Assembly (NCBI GenBank): GCA_016931225.1
Contig: JAFGFE010000027.1
Span: 24,455-88,454 of the forward strand
Length of the DNA stretch: 64,000 nucleotides
DNA from: Candidatus Zymogenaceae bacterium
GTDB lineage: Bacteria; Desulfobacterota; Zymogenia; Zymogenales; Zymogenaceae
Reading direction: 5' to 3'
In this document: positions 44,495 to 53,201 of the stretch, one piece after another
How positions within the stretch are numbered: position 1 is the stretch's first letter
How the letters are laid out: every line of letters starts with the position of its first letter
The notes under the pieces: model-generated
Told to the model about the DNA's origin: nothing
Seen by the model: the letters and a program-made list of their open reading frames with translations, nothing else
The model's database searches: none
Made by a program: the position numbers and the translations under genes

Positions 44495-46126
44495 TCAGGT
44501 TGCTTTCTTGGTCACGTTTGGATAATCGGCGGCGATACAGTCCGGGCAGATGCCGGAACCAAGGTCCACGGTGGTGTGGGCGGCGATGTATTCGTTGATT
44601 TTATTCCGGTATTCATCATCGTCCCGAACGCGTTTGCACCGGGCGCAGACCGGAAGGAGTTCCCGAAGCGTTTGATTCTCTGAAAGAGCGTGTTCAAGCT
44701 CGGTGGTGAGTTCCCCCCTTTGTTCGTCGGATCGCTTTCTTAAAAAGATATTCGTGAAAATCTCCATCGCCATATGAAAAAACAGCCGCTCCTCCACTGC
44801 GATATTCTTCTGTTTTCTGGACACAAGCTGGATAACACCGATGAGGGTGCCCTCGGAATCTGTGATCGGCATGGTTATCAGGGAGCTCATGGCAAGCTCG
44901 AATATCCGGGAGCGAAAGTTTTTCAGATCTTCATGATTCCGGACGTCCGAGGCGAATATCGTCTCTCTGGTACGGGCCACGTGAGCGGAAATATATCTTG
45001 TATCATCCAGGGACACGTCCGGCATTTTTTCACCCGCCTCGCCTTCATGAAGCCCCACAACGGCTATCGCCTTCAGTTGGTTCGTCTCCTCATTGTAGAG
45101 ATGTACCGCGCCGAAGTCGAATTCCATCATCACCACCAGACTCGTTAATATCCACTGACATAAATCTGAAATGTCCTTCGTATGAATGGACGCTTCGGCG
45201 AGGATATGAAACGCCTCCCGCTCCCGCTTGAGGAGATCCTCCATCCTTCTTCGCTCGGCGATCTCCTCGGCCATCTTTTCATTGGCCGATACCAGTTCCT
45301 CTGTTCGCTCCCGTACGTGTTGTTCCAGTTCATCTTTAGACTTTTTCAATTCTTCCTGAGACAGCTTTTGATCGGTGATATCCTCGGTATGAAGAATCAC
45401 CGAATCGGGAGGTACATACGCGTAACTGAGGGAGCAATACCGAACCTTCTTGACATTCCAGAAACGAAAGAGCATCTCCTTTTTAAAGATATTCTTCTTG
45501 CTGTAACAGTATTGTATATCCTGAATCACCTCGGGATTGTCATGGTGGACCTCTTGCAGGTTTTTCCCCACCAGAGCCGATATACGTCCATCGGTGAACT
45601 CCTTGGCGGAGTCGTTGAAGCCGATCAGTATAAAATCGTTGTCGGTTTTCTGCCAGATGTATGTGGGGATGGGCAGTGCCTGAAACTGGGTTCTCAGCCG
45701 CTCTTCGGATTGACGGATACGCTCCTCTGTCCGGTGTCGTTCAATCGCGTATCGGATTGCCCTGACGAGGACGCTCGGATTAACCTCTCCCTTGTAGAGG
45801 TAATCCTGAACCCCGGCCTTGAGGGCTTCCAGTGCGACCTGTTCATCCTCGATTGAGGTCAGGATGACAATGGAGATGTCGGGAGCGGCCTGGTTCACCC
45901 GTAAAAACGTATCCAGCCCCTCGCTGTCGGGAAGGATCAAATCCAGGAGCACCACGTCCACGTCGTTGTTCTCGAGGTAATCCAACCCTTCGCCCAGGGA
46001 GATAACATGATCGGAATTGATGTATCCGCCCATGCGATCTTCTATCATTTCTCTGATGAGCCGGGCGTATCCTCGATCATCCTCGATGAGCAATACGTTA
46101 ATCGGTCTTTTTTTGGATTCTGTCAT
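44495..46126 (-). CDS. Response regulator with PAS and GAF domains, HGICPEC-type ending
   Basis: 543 residues from ATG 46126. Order: REC (about 8-125, Asp in VVLLDLILPDS), PAS (about 145-260), coiled coil, GAF (about 310-460, MPITDSEGTLIGVIQLV), and the Cys module (LLPVCARCKRVRDD, SGICPDC). In the Cys module GSGICPDC replaces the SHGICPEC of its neighbours. No histidine kinase domain. It probably binds a ligand or chromophore through PAS or GAF. Start near-consensus ribosome binding site is not evident. Confidence 0.85.
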   Translation of the reverse strand: MTESKKRPINVLLIEDDRGYARLIREMIEDRMGGYINSDHVISLGEGLDYLENNDVDVVLLDLILPDSEGLDTFLRVNQAAPDISIVILTSIEDEQVALEALKAGVQDYLYKGEVNPSVLVRAIRYAIERHRTEERIRQSEERLRTQFQALPIPTYIWQKTDNDFILIGFNDSAKEFTDGRISALVGKNLQEVHHDNPEVIQDIQYCYSKKNIFKKEMLFRFWNVKKVRYCSLSYAYVPPDSVILHTEDITDQKLSQEELKKSKDELEQHVRERTEELVSANEKMAEEIAERRRMEDLLKREREAFHILAEASIHTKDISDLCQWILTSLVVMMEFDFGAVHLYNEETNQLKAIAVVGLHEGEAGEKMPDVSLDDTRYISAHVARTRETIFASDVRNHEDLKNFRSRIFELAMSSLITMPITDSEGTLIGVIQLVSRKQKNIAVEERLFFHMAMEIFTNIFLRKRSDEQRGELTTELEHALSENQTLRELLPVCARCKRVRDDDEYRNKINEYIAAHTTVDLGSGICPDCIAADYPNVTKKAT

Positions 46127-46307
46127 ATCCGGATGCAAAGCAATGTAATACTCGATTCTTTCATATGTCGGCGATATATCGAATTGCTAAAATTGATAAT
46201 ACAAAACATTTTATCAAGTTTAGTCAGGGATGTAAACTGCAAATGTGCCGGGAGGGTCGATCGAGTGGCTGGGAATGTGCGGAATACTCATGTTCGTCGG
46301 CGGGTTG

Positions 46308-48929
46308 CTATTTGGGCTTGCGCGACTCTGTGGAAGTTACGTCGGGATACAGCTTATCGGAGCACTCGGGACAAATACCATGGGTGAAATGGGCGTCGGA
46401 ATGACTCGAGATGTATTCCTCCAGTTTGTTCCAGTAGCCCGCGTCGTCTCTGATCTTTTTGCATACGGAGCAGATGGGGATGAGGCCTGAGAGGGTATTA
46501 ACCCTCTTGAAGGCCTCTTTCAATTCGGAGATAAGGGTTTCCCTTGTTTTTCGAGCCATTGTTTGTTCCGTGATATCGGTAATCACCTCTACCATCTCGG
46601 TCATATTTCCGTCATCGTCGATGATGGGAAACGATTTCTCCGAAATCCAGCGGGATTCACCGTCGGGACGTATGATTCGATATTCCCGCTCCATCCTCGT
46701 GCCGGGTGGGCCGGACGGGGACTTCTCGAACGCCTTCATATCCCCGGGATGGATCATGTGTTCCCACAGGTCGGGCTGCTGTAAGTGGATCTCCGGAGTG
46801 ATGCCGGATATCTGCTCAAAGGACGACGTCAGGGAGGTGATATTTCCCTCGAGGTCGGTGAATCGCCAGAAAACATCGGGAATGACGTCCGTCATTTTAC
46901 GAAGGCGCAGTTCACTGGCTCGGAGGGCCTTCTCCGCCTGTTTTCTCTGGGTGATGACCCGGGCGACTCCCAGGATCGATGGACTTCCATCGTCGGTGAC
47001 GGAGATCTTCGCCTGAATTTCCAGTGTCTGGGGTGAGCCGCTTTTGTCTATAATCTCCATTTCCAGCGGGCCGGTGACGGTTCTGTCTGTGAATATGGCG
47101 TCGACGGACTTTTTGAAATCCCCGGCGCCCTCACGGGCATCGGGAGGGATAAACCGGGTAATGTTTTTGTGAAGGATTTCATCCTCGACATATCCGGTCT
47201 CACGGGTGACCGCCCTGTTGACGAACCTGATGGTGCCGTCCATACTGAGGATAAATATCATGTCCTGAACATTGTCCACCAGATGACGGTACGAATGCTG
47301 GGACTGCCTCAGGGCGCGCTCGGTATGAATACGGTCTCTGATCTCACTTTCAAGGTGCCGGTTTGCACTGACAAGCTCAAGGGTACGCTCCTGGATGAGC
47401 CGCTCCAGGTTCTCCCGGGAATTTCGCATCTCTTCTTCATGTATTTTCCGTTCCGTGATGTCCTCGCAGGTGCAGACGACAAACATCGGTTCTCCCCGGT
47501 CGTTTTTTACAATGTCGGAGTTGAGCCTGACATGAAAGTGCGATCCGTCCTTTCTGACGTTAACGGTCTCCCGGATTTTTCCCTTCATGGTCCTGATATA
47601 GTCGAGGTCCATCTTATGCCATGATTCCCTGGCGCCGAATATGCGGGACTCCTTGCCAAGCAGCTCGCGGCGATTCCAGCCGTGCATGGCGGCGTCCGCG
47701 GGATTGGTATAGATGATGACGCCCGAAAGATCCGTGATCGTCACTCCCATCCGGGAGCTTTCCACGGCCTTCATCAGCGCGGTCAGTTCATCCTGTTGGG
47801 CCATGCGGTTGCTGATATCCCTGATAAAGCAGAGGAGGGATTGCTGATTGCCCCCCCACGTGGTAACCGTCACACGCACCTCCACCGTGGCGATGCGGCC
47901 GTCTCCGGAAATTCCCCGGAACGTATATCGGGCGGGCTCATCGTTGCCCTCAAGTCGACTCCGGTATCGATCGACGATCATGTCCACATCATCAGGGTGA
48001 ATGAAGGATAAGAATGATGTATTGACGACCTCCTCGGCGGATTTTCCCAGAAAATTCAGGAAGCTGGTATTGCAAAACACGATCCGCCCGTCCTGGACGA
48101 CGATGATGCCGTCGTCGGCGGATTCCACCAGTGTGCGATAGCGGTGTTCCGATTCTTCAACGGCCTTCCGGGCCTGCCATTCTCCGGTGATATCAATAGC
48201 AGATATCTGGACGCTGTCGGGTGGGATGAAGGAAAAGCGCATATCCAAGCGCTGCTTTTTGCCGCCTGCATTGAATCGGTACTCTCCTTTCAGAGAGACG
48301 CCCTCCCGAGAGGAAAAACATCGTTTGACGGCTTCGATGATTTCCGGGTTCTCCTGATAAACCAGTGAAAGCGCCGTGCCGCCGTCTTCTGCGATGTTTC
48401 CGTTGCTCGCTTCTTCGGCGGCGCGATTGTAGTCCATCAGATAGAAGTCATCGTCTCCTTTTCGCCAGGTTGTTACGGGCAGGGGGAAACCCAGAAATTG
48501 CGACCGCATGGTCTGTTCGGATTGTCTGAAACTCTTTTCGATGCTGTGAAGTTTTACCGCGTACCGTATGGAACGCTTCAGAATGTCGGGGGTGAGATTG
48601 TTCTTTAAAAGACAGTCGTACGCCCCAAATGCGACGGTGGAGAGGGCGATGTCTTCATCGTCGATGGATGTGAGGACAAGCACCGGTACATCGGGGCTCT
48701 TTTTCAAAAACTCCCGGAAGGTTTCAACGCCTGTACTGTCGGGGGGAGAGAGAGAAAGGAGCACCACATCGCATTCGCCGTCCTCGAGAAACTCAAGGCC
48801 CTGTTGCGGGGTGTTGCACCGAAAGAGGGATGCATTCTCTCCCATCGTGTCCGATATGATGGTTTCGATACGATGGGCCTGATCGGGATCATTTTCGATA
48901 AGAAGAACTGAGAAGGGCGGAGTAAGCAT
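46308..48929 (-). CDS. Multi-PAS response regulator with HGICPEC ending
   Basis: 873 residues. A REC domain (about 7-125; the acceptor region reads CDVVLLSLSPPDS, so the usual Asp after the strand is Ser and phosphorylation there is doubtful), then about five PAS/PAC domains (roughly 145-255, 262-380, 385-505, 560-675, 690-805) and the C-terminal Cys module (LIPICSVCKKIRDD, THGICPEC). No kinase, GGDEF or helix-turn-helix domain. It looks like a sensor hub. Third and largest of the paralogous set; a separate promoter was not identified. Confidence 0.8.
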   Translation of the reverse strand: MLTPPFSVLLIENDPDQAHRIETIISDTMGENASLFRCNTPQQGLEFLEDGECDVVLLSLSPPDSTGVETFREFLKKSPDVPVLVLTSIDDEDIALSTVAFGAYDCLLKNNLTPDILKRSIRYAVKLHSIEKSFRQSEQTMRSQFLGFPLPVTTWRKGDDDFYLMDYNRAAEEASNGNIAEDGGTALSLVYQENPEIIEAVKRCFSSREGVSLKGEYRFNAGGKKQRLDMRFSFIPPDSVQISAIDITGEWQARKAVEESEHRYRTLVESADDGIIVVQDGRIVFCNTSFLNFLGKSAEEVVNTSFLSFIHPDDVDMIVDRYRSRLEGNDEPARYTFRGISGDGRIATVEVRVTVTTWGGNQQSLLCFIRDISNRMAQQDELTALMKAVESSRMGVTITDLSGVIIYTNPADAAMHGWNRRELLGKESRIFGARESWHKMDLDYIRTMKGKIRETVNVRKDGSHFHVRLNSDIVKNDRGEPMFVVCTCEDITERKIHEEEMRNSRENLERLIQERTLELVSANRHLESEIRDRIHTERALRQSQHSYRHLVDNVQDMIFILSMDGTIRFVNRAVTRETGYVEDEILHKNITRFIPPDAREGAGDFKKSVDAIFTDRTVTGPLEMEIIDKSGSPQTLEIQAKISVTDDGSPSILGVARVITQRKQAEKALRASELRLRKMTDVIPDVFWRFTDLEGNITSLTSSFEQISGITPEIHLQQPDLWEHMIHPGDMKAFEKSPSGPPGTRMEREYRIIRPDGESRWISEKSFPIIDDDGNMTEMVEVITDITEQTMARKTRETLISELKEAFKRVNTLSGLIPICSVCKKIRDDAGYWNKLEEYISSHSDAHFTHGICPECSDKLYPDVTSTESRKPK

Positions 48930-49164
48930 GACGTTGGTTCCGATCGAAAGTGAGTGACGGTTTGCGTAAAAAACGCTCCGTTACACCGTGGGCTGTGAAT
49001 GTGGTATGGTTCCGAAAGATTTCGCAGGGTGTATGATATATCTCTATATATATTATCACATTTTTTGAAAGGGGCGTGTGAAAAAATTTTAATAGTGATA
49101 TGTATCCGTGCCGGCTGATGAGGTGGTACAGCGCAGGAACTTTCAAGAGGGAGAATCGGGAGCG

Positions 49165-49218
49165 TTGACAAAAGACGACCGGCCGTATATCATGGCCGCA
49201 TGAATGGTGATTCATTGA
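49165..49218 (+). promoter_or_regulatory. Predicted promoter with FadR-box-like repeat
   Basis: TTGACA (49165-49170), a 17-base spacer and TATCAT (49188-49193). Eight bases on, at 49201-49218, is an imperfect palindrome TGAATGGTGATTCATTGA that matches 15 of 18 positions of the perfect one at 60009-60026, which has the same spacing to its promoter. Confidence 0.5.
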
Positions 49219-49246
49219 TATTATTATCTTATCGAGGTTTCATATC

Positions 49247-49819
49247 ATGAAGAAAAATGAAAAAAAACAATCGGGTCTTTCGGCGGGGTGGCTCTGTGTT
49301 CTCCTGGTGCTTTCCGTGGCCTGTGCGGCGTGGCCGTTTTTTACCATGCGGGGGCTGGACGAGGCTCTCATGGAGCCGGAGCCCCACTACGGCATTGTCG
49401 CCTTCGAGCTGGCCTACACGCCGGAGAAGGCGGGCGAGATTGTCCGTGTCTGGGGTGATGATCTCGTGCCCCTGGCGAAAAAGAGCCTCATCGTGGATTA
49501 CCCCTTCATGCCCGCCTACGCCCTGTTGTTTTTCGCCCTCACCCGGCTCTTCGCCCTGATTGCGGGAGGACGTATGGGGGTATGGACAAGAAGGGCGGCG
49601 CTGTTTCCCCTGGCGGCGGCGATTTTCGACGCGGTGGAAAACGTGGGGCTGCTGTCGGTGGTCGCCTCCCCGGACGCGATACCGGCATGGGCGCCCGTTG
49701 TGGCGGGAATTGCGGCGACGATAAAATTCTCCCTGCTCCTTCTGGCAATGCTCACCTGGCCCGCGGCGGTGCTGGCCCGGCTCGTTGCGGGGAAGAAGCC
49801 TGAGCCGCAAACATCTTGA
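49247..49819 (+). CDS. Hypothetical four-helix membrane protein
   Basis: 190 residues with four hydrophobic helices (about 13-32, 85-105, 115-137, 148-175). A conserved-looking AAAIFDAVENVGLL segment lies in the third helix. The loop between helices 1 and 2 is about 50 residues and extracytoplasmic by the positive-inside rule. No family recognised with confidence. It has its own promoter and a possible FadR-type operator shared with the acyl-CoA dehydrogenase at 60160, so it may be linked to fatty acid or membrane lipid metabolism. Confidence 0.6.
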   Translation: MKKNEKKQSGLSAGWLCVLLVLSVACAAWPFFTMRGLDEALMEPEPHYGIVAFELAYTPEKAGEIVRVWGDDLVPLAKKSLIVDYPFMPAYALLFFALTRLFALIAGGRMGVWTRRAALFPLAAAIFDAVENVGLLSVVASPDAIPAWAPVVAGIAATIKFSLLLLAMLTWPAAVLARLVAGKKPEPQTS

Positions 49820-49844
49820 CCCGCTCTTCCCGATACCGTACAAT
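49816..49844 (+). promoter_or_regulatory. Predicted promoter of the Cys-ladder gene cassette
   Basis: TTGACC (49816-49821), a 17-base spacer and TACAAT (49839-49844), about 57 bases before ATG 49902 and overlapping the stop of the preceding gene. Confidence 0.45.
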
Positions 49845-49901
49845 AATTCGACCGCCTCTTATAGAGGGAGGTATTCGGCGGCGGATGCGTGGGAGGATGC
49901 C

Positions 49902-50279
49902 ATGACCAGACGCGCAATTTATATAATAGTGATCAGTCTTCTGGGCGTATTTTTGGGCGCCTGTTACGGCGTGACCCTGGAGGCGGAGACCGGGGAGACG
50001 ATCATCCGGGAGTCGTTCAACCTGGAGCTGGCGGGAAGGGATTACGACCGCCTGACCCTGATTCACTGCCACAACGTTGATATCCACGACTGCACCCTGG
50101 GAAACCTGATCCTTGACGAGTGCACGAACGTGGACATCTACGGCTGCGTCTTCGACGGCTTCGGCATCGCCGTTTCCGCACATTCCACCTTCAGCGTGGA
50201 AATCTACGGCTGTGAGTTCTCCCCGAACTACACGGAATGGGTCGATAAGAAGGACTCGTTCGACATCGACGTCAAGTAG
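49902..50279 (+). CDS. Secreted Cys-ladder repeat lipoprotein, copy 1
   Basis: 125 residues. A lipoprotein signal with the modified Cys at C21 (GVFLGAC). The mature part is a short solenoid of strand-like repeats, LTLIHCHNVDIHDC then LGNLILDECTNVDIYGC, with Cys at 56, 64, 74, 82 and 104, a spacing of 8-10 residues through the core. That is the look of a small parallel beta-helix with a Cys stack. The C-terminus (CEFSPNYTEW...FDIDVK) aligns with copies 2-4. No named family recognised; pentapeptide repeat and pectate-lyase-type motifs were considered and do not fit exactly. First gene of a four-gene tandem set. Confidence 0.65.
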   Translation: MTRRAIYIIVISLLGVFLGACYGVTLEAETGETIIRESFNLELAGRDYDRLTLIHCHNVDIHDCTLGNLILDECTNVDIYGCVFDGFGIAVSAHSTFSVEIYGCEFSPNYTEWVDKKDSFDIDVK

Positions 50280-50329
50280 GCCGCCGTTAAAGTGGACGGA
50301 CGCCTTTGTTTCCAACGACGGGTGACGAT

Positions 50330-50716
50330 ATGAAAACCGTACGGATTGTCGCGATTCTGCTGGTGTGTATGCTGGGGGCGGCGTGGGGCTGTTCCCGGAC
50401 CATATATCCCCTGGGGTACATGGAAACCGCCGAGGTGAAGGGAAAGCTGGGCCTGGAGCTGGTGGCCCGGGAGTTTGGGACCCTCACCCTCATCCGGTGC
50501 ACCGATGCGACCATCGAGGACTGCGATCTTGCGCACCTCATCCTCATCGAGTGCGTCGGCGTGAGCGTGGAGAACTGCCGCTTTTCCGGCACCGGCACGG
50601 CCATCACCGTGGAGAAGAGCGTCTCGGTCGATATCTTCAACATCTCCTTCACCGAGGGGACCTACGATGTGCTGCTGGACCAGATCAAGTCGGTGGATGT
50701 GGAGTTCGTGCGATAG
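50330..50716 (+). CDS. Secreted Cys-ladder repeat protein, copy 2
   Basis: 128 residues. Signal peptide with a lipobox-like end (AAWGC, C21; the Trp at -2 is atypical). The mature part repeats the plan of copy 1: LTLIRCTDATIEDC, then LAHLILIECVGVSVENC and FSGTGTAITVEKS. Fewer Cys in the last third, where VSVDIFNISF replaces the Cys seen in copies 1 and 3. Spacing between the genes is about 50 bases, with a weak ribosome binding site. Confidence 0.6.
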   Translation: MKTVRIVAILLVCMLGAAWGCSRTIYPLGYMETAEVKGKLGLELVAREFGTLTLIRCTDATIEDCDLAHLILIECVGVSVENCRFSGTGTAITVEKSVSVDIFNISFTEGTYDVLLDQIKSVDVEFVR

Positions 50717-50833
50717 CAATACATCCGGTGGATACCGCCGGCATTCGGCGGGGCAGTGTAATTTATTATGGGGGAGGGGGATTTTTCCCGCTGTCCCCTT
50801 GGTTTATCGTATCCGTATCCAGAGGATCGAATT

Positions 50834-51217
50834 ATGGTGAAATATTCCAGGATCATGTTAGTGTTCATGATTCTTATTCCGGGTCTTTTTCTTTTTTCCT
50901 GCGATAAGATTCCCTTTATCAGTCCGCCCAAGGACATGTCTATCAGCGAGGGTGTGGACGTTGAATTGATCGACGAAAGCTATGCAACCCTCACCATCTC
51001 CCGCTGCGTGAATGTGGACATCATCAACTGCTCCATCAAAAACCTGGTGCTTGAGGAGTGCATGAACGTGGATGTGACCGGTTGTGCCTTCAACGGCTCC
51101 GGCACCGCCGTGACCACAAAGCGGTGCGCCTTGGTCTCGATTACCGACTGCCGGTTTTCCCCCCGCTACGACCAGAGGCTCTCGGAAACCATGTCCCTGA
51201 ACGTGGAGATAGAATAA
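50834..51217 (+). CDS. Secreted Cys-ladder repeat lipoprotein, copy 3
   Basis: 127 residues. A lipoprotein signal ending LFLFSC (C23). Mature repeats: LTISRCVNVDIINC, then IKNLVLEECMNVDVTGC, FNGSGTAVTTKRC and VSITDCRF, ending in a strand SLNVEIE. This is the most regular of the four copies. Its stop shares one base with the start of copy 4 (TAATG), so the two are translationally coupled. Confidence 0.65.
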   Translation: MVKYSRIMLVFMILIPGLFLFSCDKIPFISPPKDMSISEGVDVELIDESYATLTISRCVNVDIINCSIKNLVLEECMNVDVTGCAFNGSGTAVTTKRCALVSITDCRFSPRYDQRLSETMSLNVEIE

Positions 51218-51723
51218 TGAGACGGAAGGCGTGGACAGTGCGTGCAATCTCCGCTTCGGCGGTGAAATTCGGCGCCCCGGTGTTGATCGCGTGCGTACTG
51301 ATCGGGGTTTCTCTTTCGGCGGGTGCGCAGGAGATGTACCTGGTGGGGGACGCCGCCTATACCGGGAAGATCGACGCGGTCATTGCCGGGAAGGGGTTCT
51401 ACGACCTGACTATGGAGGAGTGCCAGACGATCCTGATCGAAAACTGCGTGATCGATACCCTCACCCTGACCCGGTGCACGGCGGTGAGCATCAGGAACTG
51501 TACCATCAAGAACCTGGTGTTGACGGGCTCCGTGAGCGTAGAGGGAGGATACATCACCTTCAACGGCACCGGCGTGGCCATAACCATCACCGACTGCGTG
51601 GGCGTGCGCATCACCCAGAGCGACTTTTCCGGCGACTACGACGACCGTCTGGAGGAGACGAGTTCCGCGGCGATTGAGGTGGATACCAAAAGCCGCCCGG
51701 CCACCCGGAGAAGAAACAAGTAA
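51217..51723 (+). CDS. Secreted Cys-ladder repeat protein, copy 4
   Basis: 168 residues, the longest copy. An N-terminal signal peptide with no lipobox (cleavage near AGAQE), so it should be free in the periplasm or exported, unlike copies 1 and 3. Mature repeats: LTMEECQTILIENC, LTLTRCTAVSIRNC, IKNLVLTGSVSVEGG, FNGTGVAITITDC, then DFSGDYDDRLEETSSAAIEV and a basic tail (RPATRRRNK). It has one additional repeat relative to the others. Coupled to copy 3. End of the cassette; no strong terminator seen. Confidence 0.62.
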   Translation: MRRKAWTVRAISASAVKFGAPVLIACVLIGVSLSAGAQEMYLVGDAAYTGKIDAVIAGKGFYDLTMEECQTILIENCVIDTLTLTRCTAVSIRNCTIKNLVLTGSVSVEGGYITFNGTGVAITITDCVGVRITQSDFSGDYDDRLEETSSAAIEVDTKSRPATRRRNK

Positions 51724-52179
51724 AAGGCCGGTTGGGGGGAGAGGGGAGGCCGATGCCTTGTCTTTCTCGGGCCGGGGATGGGTTGTGGGATTGACATCTT
51801 GTAATGTGTGGTCCGGGGCGAGATGTGTGGGATGGATGTCTTGTCATCCTTGGGTTGCAAGGACTTCTGTGGGATGCGGTCGACTTCGTGTGGAGCCGGG
51901 GGCTGTGTTCCCTCGGCACGGGGGTGGTGGTGTGGGGGAAAAGTCGTGTATTATGTGACTTGTAATGGGTAATGTGGGAATAAGTGCTTGATATCCCTCG
52001 CTCAGGAGGTATGGTGTGGGATGAGACGGGTTGGATCGATGCGGCGATTGATGTTTGATTTTTGCCGAAACGCGGGGGAGTGGGGGGTGCCGGGGCGCCC
52101 TCTGCGAAACGGATGTGGCGACGGTTGGACAAGATACTCTCATGCTCTGTGAAATAACATATAACAAAAGGAGACGAAC
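51724..52179. other. G/T-skewed spacer with degenerate TGTGGGAT repeats
   Basis: About 450 bases with strong G+T bias on the plus strand. TGTGGGAT-like words recur at about 51784, 51826, 51869, 51974 and 52014, often with CTTGTAATG or CTTGTCATC nearby, as in a decayed tandem repeat. Open minus-strand frames here are products of the skew, not genes. Confidence 0.45.
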
Positions 52180-52707
52180 ATGAAATACGCGGGACGGGTG
52201 GCGATTGTGTTCCTTGCGATAATGGTGTGTGCGGGAGTCGCGTTTTCAGCGGGTGACGAATGGACGGTGACGGCGTCCTCCCGGCTGGATCCCCAGGGGG
52301 ACAACACCTACGAAGCGAAAAACGTCCTGGATAACAACCTCGACACCGCCTGGGTGGAGGGAACCCCCAACTACGGCCAGGGCGAGTTTATCCGGTTCCG
52401 GCTCGACGTGGACTACGGGCCGGGGGCATACGTCAGCGGATTCGCCATACACAACGGTTACTGCAAGTCATCTGAAGTTTGGAGCGAGAACTCCCGGGTC
52501 CGGATCCTGGCGATATACATCAACGATATACTGATGGAGCGCATCGTCATCGCCGACACCCCGGATCTCCAGACCTTCACCTTTCCCACAAGCTACTACG
52601 TGACGAAGGGTGACGTCCTCACCTTCGAGATCGCCGAGGTCTACAAGGGCACCACCTACACGGACACCTGCATCTCGGAGCTGAATCTCTTCTACAGCGT
52701 CCAGTAA
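52180..52707 (+). CDS. Secreted discoidin-like protein (NADase-type glycan-binding domain)
   Basis: 175 residues. A signal peptide (cleavage near AFSAG), then one jelly-roll domain: ASSRLDPQGDNTYEAKNVLD, DTAWVEGTPNYGQGEFI, then FAIHNGYCKSSEVW and a strand-rich end. This pattern matches the discoidin-like domain often called NADase-type glycan-binding. Likely binds surface carbohydrate. Strong AAAGGAG before the start; it follows the Cys-ladder cassette on the same strand. Confidence 0.72.
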   Translation: MKYAGRVAIVFLAIMVCAGVAFSAGDEWTVTASSRLDPQGDNTYEAKNVLDNNLDTAWVEGTPNYGQGEFIRFRLDVDYGPGAYVSGFAIHNGYCKSSEVWSENSRVRILAIYINDILMERIVIADTPDLQTFTFPTSYYVTKGDVLTFEIAEVYKGTTYTDTCISELNLFYSVQ

Positions 52708-52718
52708 GCGGGGGAAAT

Positions 52719-53057
52719 ATGATTCGCGTTGTCATCGGCGTATTGCTCTTGTGCGTCTACGCCCTTGCCGTGATGGGATTTATGATGGAGCCGGGCACCA
52801 CACAGGAGGACATCGACGCCCTGATCGCGGCCGTGATCGTCCTGGTCGCGCCGGGGGTGGGTCTGATTTTCTGGGGGGTGACGGGCGCCAAGAAGGCGAG
52901 ACGGGCCGAGCGGGAGATCCTCAAGATGTATCACCGGGAAAACCGGGTGGACGTCTCCGCCATCGCCGGGGCCACCGGCGCCCGGGAAAAGCTGGTCCGA
53001 AAGGTGTTCGCGAAGCTTCAAAAGGAGGGGGAGCTGCCGGGGATAGCGGGAGGATGA
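52719..53057 (+). CDS. Two-TM protein with winged-helix-like C-terminus
   Basis: 112 residues. Two transmembrane helices (about 4-22 and 34-55) are followed by a basic linker and a helical C-terminal domain (REILKMYHRENRVDVSAIAG...VFAKLQKEGEL) that has the outline of a winged helix. A cytoplasmic DNA- or protein-binding domain on a membrane anchor is implied. A degraded copy of its 3' part lies at 54525-54660. No family recognised. Confidence 0.55.
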   Translation: MIRVVIGVLLLCVYALAVMGFMMEPGTTQEDIDALIAAVIVLVAPGVGLIFWGVTGAKKARRAEREILKMYHRENRVDVSAIAGATGAREKLVRKVFAKLQKEGELPGIAGG

Positions 53058-53201
53058 TACCGTTTTTCGTATATCATTCACATACCGCCGGCCGTGTTCC
53101 TCCACGGGACGGGTTTTTGAGATATGATGTGTGTCCCGGACGTCCCGATGGATTATCCGCCCACTTTGTTCTCCGCTATCCTTCCCTCCCCTTTTCCCCG
53201 G

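Noticed and set aside
49902..51723. Pentapeptide-repeat proteins
   Set aside because: The spacing is 8-10 residues between Cys with alternating strands, not the A(D/N)LxX five-residue rule.
51611..52132. Minus-strand open frame rich in Pro, Ser, Thr and His after the Cys-ladder cassette
   Set aside because: It arises from the G/T-skewed repeat spacer and has no start signal or family resemblance.
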